From Bacteroidales bacterium (GTDB lineage Bacteria; Bacteroidota; Bacteroidia; Bacteroidales; UBA10428), in assembly GCA_016938095.1 (NCBI GenBank), contig JAFGVG010000244.1, positions 1-10,556 on the forward strand: 10,556 nucleotides of DNA. Direction: 5' to 3'. A program made the position numbers and the translations under genes. The notes under the pieces were generated by a model. The model was not told the DNA's origin. It worked only from the letters and a program-made list of their open reading frames with translations, and ran no database searches. Shown here piece by piece: positions 1 through 7,245 of the stretch (the stretch's first letter is position 1; the number at the start of each line of letters is the position of its first letter).

Positions 1-96
1 CGTACCGTCCTCCTGCAAACCAACCACCACTTTCTTAGTAAGACTGTTTGCAATATCAATTAACTGAGCATTGGTTAATTCAAATTGGTTTTTCAT
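1..96 (-). CDS. Partial leftward CDS, N-terminal 32 residues, possibly hexokinase
   Basis: The reverse strand opens with ATG at 94-96 and stays open for 32 codons to the left edge. The peptide begins MKNQFELTNAQLIDIANSLT and goes on with KKVVVGLQEDGT. A purine-rich GAGG lies just upstream of the ATG. The pattern of a short helix followed by a lysine-rich segment and 'GLQEDGT' resembles my memory of the N-terminus of Bacteroidota hexokinases, which would phosphorylate glucose or related hexoses in the cytoplasm. Only 32 residues are visible and no catalytic motif is included, so the product name is tentative; the reading frame and start are more secure. It is divergent from the MFS exporter at 212, with 115 bp between the two starts. 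Confidence 0.5.
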   Translation of the reverse strand, partial: MKNQFELTNAQLIDIANSLTKKVVVGLQEDGT

Positions 97-178
97 ATCC
101 TCGTTATTTAATAGATATAATTATTTCAAAGCTTAAAGTAAATAAAACCATTTCATTTTTAAAAAGAAAAGTGTTTCC

Positions 179-186
179 TATTTTTG
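179..186 (+). promoter_or_regulatory. Candidate -7 box (TATTTTTG) upstream of the MFS exporter
   Basis: TATTTTTG fits the Bacteroidota -7 consensus TAnnTTTG and ends 25 bp before the ATG at 212. No convincing TTTG-type -33 element lies at the expected distance; the region is very AT-rich, so a chance match is quite possible. Confidence 0.3.
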
Positions 187-211
187 GCTCTTTGATATAC
201 ATTAGCAGAAT

Positions 212-1516
212 ATGAGGTTACAAAGCGCCCTGCTCAATAGAAATTTTACGCTAAGTACCATCTTCGTTTCCCTGCAATCGCGAAATTACCGGCTATACTT
301 CATCGGCCAGGGTATTTCGCTTATCGGAACCTGGATGCAGAATATTGCGCTGAGCTGGCTCGTTTACAGGCTTACCGGTTCGGTTTTTCTGCTGGGACTC
401 ATTGGTTTCACCAGCCAGATACCCAACTTCATCCTGGCACCCTTCACCGGGGTGCTAACCGACCGCTATAACCGCTTAAAAATAATGACCATAGCTCAGG
501 TGTTTTTTATGCTTCAGGCACTTACCATGTCGTTGCTGGTACTCTTTAATCTGGTTGAAGTATGGCACATTATTGCCCTCAGTATCGTTTTTGGCATCAT
601 CAGTGCGTTTGATGCACCCGCAAGGCAGTCGCTTGTCATTGACCTGGTGAACGATCCTTCACACCTGGGAAATGCCATTGCGCTGAATTCAGCACTTTTT
701 AATGCAGCCCGACTGGTTGGGCCGGCCATTGCAGGGCTCACCATTGCTGCTGTAGGCGAAGGCATATGCTTTTTGCTGAATACAGCCAGTTTTATAGCCG
801 TAATTATTGCCCTGGTGATGGTTAAACTACCTGCCCGGATGGAAAAAACTACCGAAAGAGATTTCTCCAAAAGCTTCAACGAGGGGTTTCTTTACACTTT
901 CCGGTCGGTGCCCATCCGTACACTTATTGTTATACTGGCCATCTTGAGTCTTTTCTGTTTTCCGTTTATGGTATTGCTGCCTGCTTATGCCAAGGAAATC
1001 ATGCAGGGTGGCAGCGAAACGCTGGGTTTTCTCATGTCGGGACTTGGTGCAGGTGCCCTCACCGGCGCTATAGTTATGGCAGGCCGCAAAACGGTATTTG
1101 GTCTCGGGAAGATCATCACCGCCAATGTGGTTATATTGGGGGCCTCCGTGGCACTTGTCGCCGTTACGACCAACCTGGCAATTTCATTGCTTTTTTTGTT
1201 TTTCGGAGGTTTTTCCATGATTCTGTCGCTTGCCGCGGCCAATACCATGTTGCAAACCCTGGCAGACGAAGATAAAAGGGGGCGTGTAATGAGTTTTTAT
1301 GCCATGGCCCTGTTGGGCACCATGCCCATCGGTAACCTGCTGGCCGGTTCAGTGGCTAGCGGAATCGGGCTTTCCTATACCATGCTCATTGGCGGGTTGG
1401 TTACCGTATTATCAGCCTTTTGGTTTGAAATTAAGCGCAGGTCGATGCGGGCCACGGTGCGCACCATATACAACAATAAGGGTATCAGCGCAACCCTGCC
1501 GGATGACAATGTCTGA
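212..1516 (+). CDS. MFS exporter, MFS_3 / EntS-like (DHA3) family
   Basis: A complete 434-residue inner-membrane protein with about 12 hydrophobic segments, the usual size for the family. Visible family signatures are 'GTWMQNIALSWLVYRLTGS' at the first helix, the motif-A loop 'GVLTDRYNRLK' between helices 2 and 3, 'SAFDAPARQSLVIDLV' near helix 4, and 'NAIALNSALFNAARLVGPAI' in helix 5. These match the MFS_3 group (enterobactin exporter EntS and related drug/proton antiporters), so it probably exports a small molecule by proton antiport; the substrate cannot be read from the sequence. The ATG at 212 is chosen because the conserved N-terminal segment 'NYRLYFIGQGISLIGTW' begins about 25 residues in, as usual; no clear Shine-Dalgarno is present. 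It is separated from the PUL by about 500 bp and is probably not part of it. By eye its second half is more GC-rich than the regulator downstream. Confidence 0.9.
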   Translation: MRLQSALLNRNFTLSTIFVSLQSRNYRLYFIGQGISLIGTWMQNIALSWLVYRLTGSVFLLGLIGFTSQIPNFILAPFTGVLTDRYNRLKIMTIAQVFFMLQALTMSLLVLFNLVEVWHIIALSIVFGIISAFDAPARQSLVIDLVNDPSHLGNAIALNSALFNAARLVGPAIAGLTIAAVGEGICFLLNTASFIAVIIALVMVKLPARMEKTTERDFSKSFNEGFLYTFRSVPIRTLIVILAILSLFCFPFMVLLPAYAKEIMQGGSETLGFLMSGLGAGALTGAIVMAGRKTVFGLGKIITANVVILGASVALVAVTTNLAISLLFLFFGGFSMILSLAAANTMLQTLADEDKRGRVMSFYAMALLGTMPIGNLLAGSVASGIGLSYTMLIGGLVTVLSAFWFEIKRRSMRATVRTIYNNKGISATLPDDNV

Positions 1517-1532
1517 AAGCGGCAGCGGTATG

Positions 1533-1549
1533 CTTCGACTCCGCTCAGC
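1533..1549. repeat. CTTCGACTCCGCTCAGC dispersed-repeat motif
   Basis: The 17 bases CTTCGACTCCGCTCAGC (reverse complement GCTGAGCGGAGTCGAAG) match from memory a string that recurs in intergenic regions of many Bacteroidota and some other bacteria, often as one arm of a hairpin. Here only one arm is seen; no reverse-complement partner lies nearby, so it looks like a solitary or decayed copy. Its function is unknown. Confidence 0.4.
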
Positions 1550-1589
1550 ACACCATAGGCAGCGGCAGTAGCTGTGGCAGTAAAAACAT

Positions 1590-1650
1590 CAAAACAATTT
1601 CAAACAACATCAAACCTTATCAAACATTATCAGACCCTATCAAACATCTA
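1590..1650. repeat. 10-bp period imperfect tandem repeat (CAAACNNTAT)
   Basis: From 1601 five successive 10-mers read CAAACAACAT, CAAACCTTAT, CAAACATTAT, CAGACCCTAT and CAAACATCTA. A further degenerate unit starts at about 1590. The consensus is roughly CAAACNNTAT. The period of exactly 10 bp, close to one helical turn, puts the CAAA elements on one face of the DNA. Units are imperfect, which suggests an old expansion or a selected binding/bending array rather than recent slippage. Confidence 0.75.
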
Positions 1651-1734
1651 TCCGAATTTTGATCGCTAAAAATAGATGCATGAACATATTCAATAATGTC
1701 ATAAATTAGAGCAGTTATTCAATATACGTTTTGA

Positions 1735-1914
1735 ATGGAAATCCTAAAAAGCCTCATCAGCGGCATTGGCATTCCAAACGCCTTATTGGCAGGAGGTGTA
1801 ATAACAATAATGTCAGCTATATGGTTCGAAAGACGCCGCAAATTCATGCGGAAATCTGTACGTCATATTTATATGAGCAAAGGGATCATTTCCAGTCTTC
1901 CGGCAGAACAATAG
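1735..1914 (+). pseudogene. C-terminal relic of a second MFS_3 exporter
   Basis: An ATG-started frame of 59 codons ends in TAG at 1912-1914. Its translation from residue 6 aligns without gaps to residues 380-434 of the exporter encoded at 212-1516, with about 26 of 54 residues identical. Shared blocks include 'SGIG', 'GG..T', 'SA.WFE', 'MR..VR.IY..KGI' and 'LP' near the end. The segment covers the last transmembrane helix and the basic cytoplasmic tail. A TGA lies directly before the ATG (1732-1734), and nothing resembling the rest of an MFS protein is visible upstream, so about 85% of the parent gene is missing. The likeliest reading is the remnant of a tandem paralogue whose body was deleted. 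Against a simple relic, the surviving frame has no stop or frameshift, so a small expressed membrane peptide cannot be excluded. Confidence 0.7.
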
Positions 1915-1970
1915 ATTGCGATTCTGTATGCTCAGTAAATCCAACTTTCTTCATAGCCTTATGATATTCA

Positions 1971-1993
1971 CATCAATTTGCATAAATTTGATG
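1971..1993. promoter_or_regulatory. 23-bp imperfect dyad overlapping a -7-like box before the regulator
   Basis: The arms CATCAATTT (1971-1979) and AATTTGATG (1985-1993) pair at 8 of 9 positions, with a T:T mismatch at the seventh, around a 5-bp centre. The right arm overlaps TAAATTTG (1983-1990), which fits the TAnnTTTG -7 consensus and ends 20 bp before the start codon at 2011. No -33 element is evident. A regulator bound to the dyad would cover the promoter, which makes it a candidate operator for the two-component gene. AT-rich composition raises the chance of coincidence. Confidence 0.35.
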
Positions 1994-2010
1994 TATAAAA
2001 AAAGCTCATA

Positions 2011-5000
2011 TTGAGGTACGCTTTCCTAATTATCCTTTGTTACATCAGCACAAGCATTTCTCCAAACGGAGCATATACCTCTAATATTCATTCTATCTCA
2101 CGTCGCGAGGGGCTTTCAAATGGAGCAGTAACTGCCATTGCAAAGGATGCTGAAGGATATATCTGGTTTGCCACATGGAACGGGCTTAACCGGTATGACG
2201 GGAGCAACATTGTAAGATATACCGCCAATAGCTCTCCGTTTGCCCTGCATAATCATGTTATCCGTGAACTATATCCAACCGCCGAAGGACCTATTTGGAT
2301 GCTTACCAACAAAGGAATTAGCCTCTATGATAATCTGCATGATCGCTTCTTTCCTTACTTTGCCAACGAGTCAGAAAACATCAATTATGAAAACGATGTT
2401 TCAGTTTGCCATTCGGATAGTTTTGGAACCCTGGCGGCTGTTTTTGAGAAAGGGATTTATAAATTTAATGAGACAACAAGGGACTTTGAAAAAATCAACA
2501 TTACCGGGGCATATGCTGCAGAAGCAGCAAGTATTAAACGGGTATTGTTTATAAATAATGTACCCTATTGTATTACCGATAGTTCATTAATAGTTAAGCT
2601 GACAAACAACCAACTGATTCCTGTTATCAGGCTACCGGTTGATGGCTTTATTTCTTCTGCCAGGGGAATTCTCCTGAATGAACGCCCGTTAATGCTCATC
2701 ACCCAGCGAAACGGAAGTGCATATGTGGTTGATATGAGCACCAATAAAACAGCCCAACTCAGCATCTCCGATGATGTTATTACTTCATTTTCTCCTTCCT
2801 CCATGCCTGAAAGGCTTTGGGTTGGTACAGAGAAAGGCAGAATATATAAATACACAATTACTACACGAAAAATCGAGCCCCTGAATGCCAATCAGCATTT
2901 ATTCCCCGAAAATGCCATCTCAGCAAGAGTTTTCAGCATCTTTGAATCGGCACCTGATCTTTTATGGGTTGGGACTGATGGCAATGGCGTTTATAATCTG
3001 AAACTCTCAGCCTATCCTTTTAATTACCTGTCCTCACAGCAATTATCCTACCCTATTGTCAGAAGTATTCTGGTTACGCGCAAAAAGGATTTGTTAATAG
3101 GCACTAAAGGCGGAGGTATTGATATATTTGACTCCAATGGAAAATACAAAAAACATCTTTCCGTTAAGAACGGTCTTACAAACAACTCTGTGCTGTCTTT
3201 TCTCGAGCGTGCCGATGGGAGTATTTGGGTAGGAACCGATGGCAGCGGAGTAGACATAATCTCACCTGATTATACCCGGATTCGCAATTTCCCGGATGAC
3301 TTTATCAAACAAAGCGCACTCCCGTTTGCATCGGTTTATCGCATCCTCGAGGACAGCGATCACAGAATATATCTTGGCACTAGTGGTTATGGCGTAATCA
3401 TGCTGCAGTTTAACCAAAACGAAACCAATCATGCAAATCCCGTTAGCTACGAACAGGTCATACTTGATAAAAACATCAGCAAGCAGGGACCACAGAAACA
3501 AATTGTATATGCACTTGCAGAAGAACGTCCGGGGGTAATTTGGATTGGTACACGCGGATTAGGTGTATACAGATACAATACAATAACCAAACGCGTAATA
3601 AAACAGTTCAATACACTTTCACATCCCCGTGAAATATTTAATGATGATGTGCTGTCGATATTTGCAAATAAAGAAAGGAACATATGGGTTGGTTCAAGTG
3701 GTGGTATATATGAGATAAACCCCACCGAAAACGATTCAATGAAGGTGAAAAACCCGGGAATGCAGGATCACTTTAAAAACACCTCTGTTCAAGCCATTCA
3801 ATTGGACAATCAAAACAACCTGTGGATTGCCACTAACCGGGGAATTTCATGCATCGATTTACTTACAGACAATGTGCAGGATTTTAATGCCAATGATGGT
3901 TTGATCAATTATGAGTATAGTGACGGTGCATCATTCTTCGACCCGGCAAACGATCAGCTATATATGGGAGGTACGTTGGGTATTGATATTATTCAGGTAT
4001 CCCGGATAAAGTTTTCTTCCTTTTACCCCCCAATAGCCATTAACCAATTGATTGTTCGAAACAAACCAATTGAAACAGAAAGGGATGGATCTCCTGCAAT
4101 TAAAATTAACCGCCAGAAAAAACTGAACCTGAATTATAACCAGAATGCCCTCACCTTTTCGGTAACTCCTTTAGTATTCTGGGGTAAAGAACGACACAAA
4201 ATATCTTACCGGCTTCTTAATTCTGATGATGATTGGATTGTAGCCATGCCTGACCAGACCATCCACTTCTCCAATCTTTCTCCTGGTGAATACCGTTTTC
4301 AGTTAAGGGTGAGCGATGAAAACGGAAAATGGTCATCAATCCTCAAAGACCTGGCAATAGAAATCCGGCCCCCTTTTTGGAAGACAATTTGGGCTATTGC
4401 AAGCTATACTTTTCTGTTGGCAGCTATCGTGTTTTTCATGCTGCGATCATACCACCGGCGCAACCTTCGTAAAAAAGAGGCTGCATTGCAGGAATATAAG
4501 TTAAAGAAGGAAGAAGAGCTGCATAATTATAAAATTGAATTTTTTACCAACATAGCTCATGAGTTCCGCACGCCGCTTACACTTATTACCTCTCACATTC
4601 ATGGGTTGCTTGAAGACGAAAAGACACAGCATGTTAAACCTAAGTTATTGAAAATCCACAACAACAGTGTAAAACTTCAACGGTTGGTAATGGAGATTGT
4701 ACAATTTCGAAAGCTTGAGAAAGGAAAAGAACAATTATCCGTTCAACTGGTAAATCCAACACAACTTGCACACGAAGTACTGGCAGATTTTGAAACAATC
4801 GCACAAAAGAAGAATGTAAAATGTAAGGTGGAAAGTAATTTACCTGATGCAACCATAAAAACAGATCCTGATAAATTTCAACGGATATTGAATAACCTGG
4901 TATCCAATGCCATTAAATACACCAGGAATGATGGCACAATTACTGTGACTCTTACACTTTCAGAAATTGAACTTTTACTGGAGGTAAAAGACAATGGAAT

Positions 5001-6084
5001 AGGGATCAGTCCGGCATTCATGAGTAAATTATTTGAACCGTTCAGCAACATACCTTCACGAACAGGGGAACATTTTCCAGGTTACCGGTCTACTGGCCTT
5101 GGATTGGCTGTTACCAAAGGATTGGTTGAATTACTGGGAGGATCAATTACTTGCAATTGCCATCAGAATGAATGGATAACCTTTGTTTGCAGGTTACCTT
5201 TAAATCTTGAATTGAGCAATATGGGTTTGGTGCAGCAAGAAGTGAGCGATTTCACATTACTCAATCAATTGCCTGAAGATATCCAGGGAGCTGACCCAAC
5301 CCCTGATTCTCCGCCATCGCGGTCAGACAAGCCAACAATACTGATTGTTGAAGATGACGTTGATATTTCTGCTTTATTAAAAGACTTGCTTGGTCAGAAA
5401 TATAAACTACTGTATGCTGTTAACGGAGCAGATGCGCTTGGTATTTTAAACAGAGAAAAAGTTGATTTGATGGTGTCGGACATCATCATGCCGGTTATGG
5501 ATGGTATTGAACTCACAAAAAGAATCAGGGGAAATTTCGATACCAGTCACCTGCCATTGATATTACTGACAGCAAAAACTGAAATTGAAGACGAAATTAT
5601 GGGCCTGGAAGCCGGAGCAGATGCCTATATCCCAAAACCTTTTCACCCCAACCATTTGAAGGTGCGGATAGAAAAGCTTCTGCAAATGCGGAAAAATATT
5701 CGCCAACGCTTTAATGAGGCACAGGAATATATTTTCGGGGTAAAGGAAATTCAGGACCCGTTTTTTCACACCATCCTCCATTATATTGACGCCAACATTG
5801 ATGATGAAAGTTTGTCATCTGAAAAATTATGCGAGCACCTGTTCATCAGCAAATCGTCACTTTATAACAAAACAAAACTGCTTTTGGGAACTACACCTCA
5901 TGGGTTGATTGACCAGCGACGGGTTCGTAAAGCAGCAATCTTACTGCAATCCACTACATTAACAGTGAGTGAAATCATTGATCAAACAGGCTTCAGAAGC
6001 CGGGCCCATTTCTATGAATTATTCAGCAAGGTTTTTGGCTGTTCTCCTTCCGAATACCGGCAAAAAATTGCGACTAATAATTAA
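2011..6084 (+). CDS. Hybrid two-component system regulator (HTCS) of a PUL
   Basis: A 1357-residue one-chain sensor and response regulator anchored in the inner membrane. It starts at TTG: an in-frame TAA at 1996-1998 blocks earlier starts, and TTG gives a short signal peptide (MRYAFLIILCYISTSIS, possible cleavage after A21). Residues about 25-670 hold propeller repeats of the 'GxIWVGTxxGG' type. I count eleven clear copies plus about three weak ones, consistent with the two seven-bladed propellers known in this family. A Y_Y_Y domain follows (about 723-785, 'LSPGEYRFQLRVSD'), then a membrane helix (about 792-813). The HisKA H-box 'FFTNIAHEFRTPLTLI' carries the phosphorylated His850. The HATPase has N-box 'NNLVSNAIKYT' (N966), 'DNGIGIS' and 'STGLGLAV'. 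The receiver (about 1108-1225) has acidic D1115/D1116, phospho-acceptor D1157 in 'VSDIIMP' and K1209. A C-terminal AraC HTH spans about 1255-1355. All key residues are present, so it should be active. HTCS proteins bind oligosaccharides in the periplasm and activate the adjacent PUL, here presumably the operon from 6190. Confidence 0.96.
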   Translation: MRYAFLIILCYISTSISPNGAYTSNIHSISRREGLSNGAVTAIAKDAEGYIWFATWNGLNRYDGSNIVRYTANSSPFALHNHVIRELYPTAEGPIWMLTNKGISLYDNLHDRFFPYFANESENINYENDVSVCHSDSFGTLAAVFEKGIYKFNETTRDFEKINITGAYAAEAASIKRVLFINNVPYCITDSSLIVKLTNNQLIPVIRLPVDGFISSARGILLNERPLMLITQRNGSAYVVDMSTNKTAQLSISDDVITSFSPSSMPERLWVGTEKGRIYKYTITTRKIEPLNANQHLFPENAISARVFSIFESAPDLLWVGTDGNGVYNLKLSAYPFNYLSSQQLSYPIVRSILVTRKKDLLIGTKGGGIDIFDSNGKYKKHLSVKNGLTNNSVLSFLERADGSIWVGTDGSGVDIISPDYTRIRNFPDDFIKQSALPFASVYRILEDSDHRIYLGTSGYGVIMLQFNQNETNHANPVSYEQVILDKNISKQGPQKQIVYALAEERPGVIWIGTRGLGVYRYNTITKRVIKQFNTLSHPREIFNDDVLSIFANKERNIWVGSSGGIYEINPTENDSMKVKNPGMQDHFKNTSVQAIQLDNQNNLWIATNRGISCIDLLTDNVQDFNANDGLINYEYSDGASFFDPANDQLYMGGTLGIDIIQVSRIKFSSFYPPIAINQLIVRNKPIETERDGSPAIKINRQKKLNLNYNQNALTFSVTPLVFWGKERHKISYRLLNSDDDWIVAMPDQTIHFSNLSPGEYRFQLRVSDENGKWSSILKDLAIEIRPPFWKTIWAIASYTFLLAAIVFFMLRSYHRRNLRKKEAALQEYKLKKEEELHNYKIEFFTNIAHEFRTPLTLITSHIHGLLEDEKTQHVKPKLLKIHNNSVKLQRLVMEIVQFRKLEKGKEQLSVQLVNPTQLAHEVLADFETIAQKKNVKCKVESNLPDATIKTDPDKFQRILNNLVSNAIKYTRNDGTITVTLTLSEIELLLEVKDNGIGISPAFMSKLFEPFSNIPSRTGEHFPGYRSTGLGLAVTKGLVELLGGSITCNCHQNEWITFVCRLPLNLELSNMGLVQQEVSDFTLLNQLPEDIQGADPTPDSPPSRSDKPTILIVEDDVDISALLKDLLGQKYKLLYAVNGADALGILNREKVDLMVSDIIMPVMDGIELTKRIRGNFDTSHLPLILLTAKTEIEDEIMGLEAGADAYIPKPFHPNHLKVRIEKLLQMRKNIRQRFNEAQEYIFGVKEIQDPFFHTILHYIDANIDDESLSSEKLCEHLFISKSSLYNKTKLLLGTTPHGLIDQRRVRKAAILLQSTTLTVSEIIDQTGFRSRAHFYELFSKVFGCSPSEYRQKIATNN

Positions 6085-6106
6085 CCCCATATAGTCTTCA
6101 TTTTGG

Positions 6107-6140
6107 ACTGTCGCGGACAATAAAAAAACTGGCGTGGACA
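6107..6140 (+). promoter_or_regulatory. Tandem 13-bp half-sites 21 bp apart: candidate HTCS/AraC operator
   Basis: ACTGTCGCGGACA (6107-6119) and ACTGGCGTGGACA (6128-6140) are identical at 11 of 13 positions and lie in the same orientation with start points exactly 21 bp apart, two turns of B-DNA. AraC-family proteins typically bind two direct half-sites at about this spacing, the proximal one touching the -35/-33 region. Here the proximal copy ends 20 bp before a TAnnTTTG box. The site lies between the gene of an AraC-domain regulator and the operon it should control. The regulator's specificity is unknown, so the assignment is inferred from geometry. Confidence 0.55.
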
Positions 6141-6160
6141 CGGTTTTTGGCCCCATGACC

Positions 6161-6168
6161 TAGCTTTG
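6161..6168 (+). promoter_or_regulatory. -7 box TAGCTTTG for the GH130-MFS-lipoprotein-susC operon
   Basis: TAGCTTTG matches the Bacteroidota -7 consensus TAnnTTTG fully and ends 21 bp before the ATG at 6190. The expected -33 position (about 6138-6142) lacks TTTG and coincides with the end of the proximal 13-bp repeat. A missing -33 element beside a candidate activator site fits an activator-dependent promoter. Confidence 0.5.
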
Positions 6169-6189
6169 GTATGAATTAACCCCAAGCTA

Positions 6190-7233
6190 ATGGACATCGC
6201 AAAACGCTTTCCGACTAATCCGCTGATTACCCCAAAAGAACTTAAAGCCGGTATTGCAGGCATGGAAATAGTGTGCCTTTTGAACCCCGGAGTATTTGAG
6301 TACAACAACAAGACATGGTTGCTGCTGCGTGTAGCAGAAAGGCCAAAACAAATTGAAGGGAAAATCAGCTTTCCTATTTATAATACCCGGGGAGAAATTG
6401 AGGTGTTGTCATTTGACAAGAATGATCCCGATCTGGATACTTCCGATCCCCGTGTAATCAATTATAAGAAAAAGGACTACCTCACCACTTTATCCTATCT
6501 CCGTTTGGTTTGTAGCGATGATGGAATAAACTTTATTGAACCCGAAGGTTATCCTCCTGTTTTTGGCCAAGGAGAATTGGAATCTTTTGGCATAGAAGAC
6601 TGCCGGGTAGCCACAATGGCAAATCAATACCAGTTAACTTTCACCGAAGTATCGCCGGCTGGTGTAGGTGTTGGGTTGATGCAAACAAGCAACTGGAAAA
6701 GTTTTGACCGCAGGGGGATGATTTTTCCACCCCATAATAAGGATTGCGCCATCTTCAGCGAAAAGATTAACGGAAATTATTATGCCTTACACCGGCCAAG
6801 CAGTCCGGAATTGGGCGGAAATTACATCTGGCTGGCTCAATCACCTGATCTGTTGCATTGGGGAAACCACAAATGCATTGCCATGTCACGACCCGGAATG
6901 TGGGACTCGGCACGTGTGGGAGCCGGCGCAGCACCTATCCGGACAGAACGCGGATGGCTGGAAATATACCATGGTGCCAATAAAGAAAATCGTTATTGCC
7001 TGGGCGCTTTGCTGCTCGATATAAATGATCCTTCAAAAGTACTTGCCCGCACCCAGGAGCCGATTATGGAACCTGTTGCTCCCTATGAACAAACCGGATT
7101 TTTCGGGAATGTAATTTTCACAAACGGACATATTGTGGAAGGTGATAAAATAAAAATTTACTACGGTGCCAGCGATGAGGTGATTTGTGGCGCCGAGCTG
7201 TCCATTTCAGAAATCCTGGAGATCTTAAAATAA
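6190..7233 (+). CDS. GH130 family glycoside phosphorylase (probable beta-mannoside phosphorylase)
   Basis: A 347-residue cytoplasmic enzyme with no signal peptide and the usual five-bladed-propeller length of GH130. Characterised members cleave beta-mannosides with inorganic phosphate to give alpha-mannose 1-phosphate. Visible motifs: 'LLLRVAERP' (R47), 'FGIEDCRV' with the likely catalytic acid D137, 'NKDCAIF' (K184), 'YYALHRP' (H201, R202), 'MWDSARVGAGAAPI' (238-250), 'WLEIYHGA' and 'YYGASDEVICGAEL' (D329, probably mannose-binding). The Lys and His/Arg positions fit the phosphate-binding set of the phosphorylases, so phosphorolysis is more likely than the hydrolysis seen in the beta-1,2-mannosidase branch. 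Cys138 stands where many relatives have Pro after the ED pair. The ATG at 6190 gives the normal N-terminus 'MDIAKRFPTNPLITP'. It is the first gene of the operon, 12 bp before the MFS gene. Linkage (beta-1,4 or beta-1,2) and partner sugar cannot be decided from the sequence. Confidence 0.92.
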   Translation: MDIAKRFPTNPLITPKELKAGIAGMEIVCLLNPGVFEYNNKTWLLLRVAERPKQIEGKISFPIYNTRGEIEVLSFDKNDPDLDTSDPRVINYKKKDYLTTLSYLRLVCSDDGINFIEPEGYPPVFGQGELESFGIEDCRVATMANQYQLTFTEVSPAGVGVGLMQTSNWKSFDRRGMIFPPHNKDCAIFSEKINGNYYALHRPSSPELGGNYIWLAQSPDLLHWGNHKCIAMSRPGMWDSARVGAGAAPIRTERGWLEIYHGANKENRYCLGALLLDINDPSKVLARTQEPIMEPVAPYEQTGFFGNVIFTNGHIVEGDKIKIYYGASDEVICGAELSISEILEILK

Positions 7234-7245
7234 AGAAATAAAGGA

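Larger units (their letters stand above)
1517..1734. other. Non-coding stretch between the MFS exporter and the MFS relic
   Basis: No plausible gene is visible here. The left part holds an 8-bp direct repeat GGCAGCGG (1521-1528 and 1559-1566) on both sides of the CTTCGACTCCGCTCAGC motif. The middle is a run of 10-bp repeats and the right part is plain AT-rich sequence. A 5-bp inverted repeat (AGCGG at 1524-1528, CCGCT at 1541-1545) could fold, but no T-run follows it, so I do not call an intrinsic terminator for the exporter. Confidence 0.6.
6079..6184. repeat. Segment bounded by 11-bp direct repeats AATTAACCCCA
   Basis: AATTAACCCCA occurs at 6079-6089, overlapping the stop codon of the regulator, and again at 6174-6184, just before the GH130 start. 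The starts of the two copies are 95 bp apart. Direct repeats around a short segment could be the scar of a small insertion (target duplication), or a second pair of protein-binding sites. No transposase gene or paired terminal inverted repeats are visible. Confidence 0.5.

Noticed and set aside
1590..1650. Short regular repeats as a CRISPR array
   Set aside because: The period is 10 bp with no 25-40 bp repeats or spacers, and no cas gene is nearby.
1731..1964. A 77-codon frame beginning at TTG 1731
   Set aside because: It is the wrong frame over the MFS relic. The frame from ATG 1735 shows clear homology to the exporter C-terminus, while this one gives a His/Cys/Asn-rich sequence resembling nothing.
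6107..6149. Intrinsic terminator after the regulator gene
   Set aside because: The possible stems (TGTC/GACA at 6109-6119 and CGT/ACG before a T-run at 6144-6148) are only 3-4 bp, too short for a convincing terminator.
6079..6184. IS21-like or other insertion-sequence end
   Set aside because: Repeated GGACA elements and flanking direct repeats recall multi-repeat IS ends, but no transposase trace or paired inverted termini are seen, and the 21-bp spacing beside a promoter box fits an operator better. Kept only as an alternative.
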